Source: Halobacillus litoralis
GTDB lineage: Bacteria > Bacillota > Bacilli > Bacillales > Halobacillaceae
Direction: 5' to 3'
Length of the DNA stretch: 40,601 nucleotides
Assembly (NCBI RefSeq): GCF_020171725.1
Contig: NZ_JAIVAJ010000013.1
Location: 1 to 40,601 of the forward strand
Part shown: piece after piece, positions 40,486-40,601 of the stretch
Numbering within the stretch: position 1 is the first letter of the stretch
How the letters are laid out: each line of letters starts with the position of its first letter
Position numbers and translations under genes: made by a program
The notes under the pieces: generated by a model
Databases searched by the model: none
What the model was told of the DNA's origin: nothing
What the model saw: the letters and a program-made list of their open reading frames with translations, nothing else

Positions 40486-40520
40486 GGCTGTTGAGAAACT
40501 TTCCTCAACAGCCTTATTTT
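40486..40520 (+). terminator. Hairpin terminator facing the plus strand
   Basis: GGCTGTTGAG (40486-40495) and CTCAACAGCC (40504-40513) form a perfect stem followed by TTATTTTT. No plus-strand gene ends nearby; the next plus-strand gene begins just downstream. Confidence 0.7.
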
Positions 40521-40580
40521 TCTATATATTTCGACAATTACATTGTATAATGAAGAAAATGAATCAAGGAGCGATGCCCC

Positions 40581-40601
40581 ATGATGGGTACACCGGTCAA
40601 C
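40581..40601 (+). CDS. Start of an unidentified gene, cut by the window edge
   Basis: AAGGAG (40566-40571) is followed nine bases later by ATG ATG and then the codons for GTPVN, where the window ends. A TATAAT at 40546-40551 may be its -10 box. Only seven codons are visible, so no product can be named. Confidence 0.5.

Noticed and set aside
1..40601. CRISPR arrays, prophage genes, toxin-antitoxin pairs, tRNA genes and intact insertion sequences
   Set aside because: None was seen. The region is conserved chromosomal core apart from the FtsA-like gene and a few small genes.

Overview
The window looks like about 40 kb of chromosome from a low-to-mid GC Gram-positive of the family Bacillaceae. 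Gene content and order follow the yt* region of Bacillus subtilis closely (ytfP-ytgP-ytzG-ytzE, ytjP, ytlP-ytlQ-ytlR, ytmP, trmB, ytnP, ytoP, ytoQ, ytpP-ytpQ-ytpR-sftA, murC, ytxG-ytxH-ytxJ, aroA, ccpA, motP-motS, acuCBA). The glutamate- and aspartate-rich proteins, the MotPS sodium-type stator and sequence character suggest a moderately halophilic relative such as Halobacillus, Pontibacillus or Thalassobacillus. This is inference; no database was searched.

Layout. Positions 1-110 are the end of a 5S rRNA gene with its terminator. Positions 379-5373 hold two small unknown genes, a GNAT acetyltransferase, a flavoprotein (ytfP), the lipid II flippase family gene ytgP/murJ, an rRNA pseudouridine synthase and the small regulator ytzE. 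Positions 5531-10624 look like one operon: a two-TM potassium channel with an RCK domain, dipeptidase ytjP, an MFS transporter, thpR and ytlQ. An EAL-domain protein converges on it. Positions 11711-18452 carry a lipid kinase (ytlR), a phosphotransferase (ytmP), a small membrane protein with a strong CcpA-type cre site, trmB, lactonase ytnP, a PepSY protein, aminopeptidase ytoP, a DUF84 phosphatase and ytoQ.

Positions 18643-24039 hold a chemotaxis receptor with an acidic tail, a PTS IIC/PfoR-like membrane protein and ytpP-ytpQ-ytpR. Positions 24300-29928 hold the cytoplasmic DNA translocase sftA, a nicotinate phosphoribosyltransferase and murC. Positions 30048-31366 are the ytxGHJ stress operon behind a near-consensus sigma-B promoter. 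Positions 31446-33596 encode an FtsA-like ATPase with a long C-terminal array of degenerate beta-grasp-like repeats; I know of no equivalent at this locus in B. subtilis, and it is the least explained gene here. Positions 33760-37812 are aroA, ccpA, motP and motS. Positions 37875-40352 are the acuABC operon on the minus strand. The first codons of another gene begin near 40581.

Themes. Most of the window is conserved housekeeping: wall precursor supply (ytgP, murC), chromosome segregation (sftA), RNA modification and repair (trmB, ytzG, thpR), carbon control (ccpA, acuABC, cre site) and motility (MCP, motPS, EAL). The unusual points are the FtsA/beta-grasp fusion, the cre-controlled small protein, two convergent gene pairs whose overlapping ends encode perfect hairpins, several palindromes sitting on promoters, and a pair of outward-facing terminators upstream of acuA.
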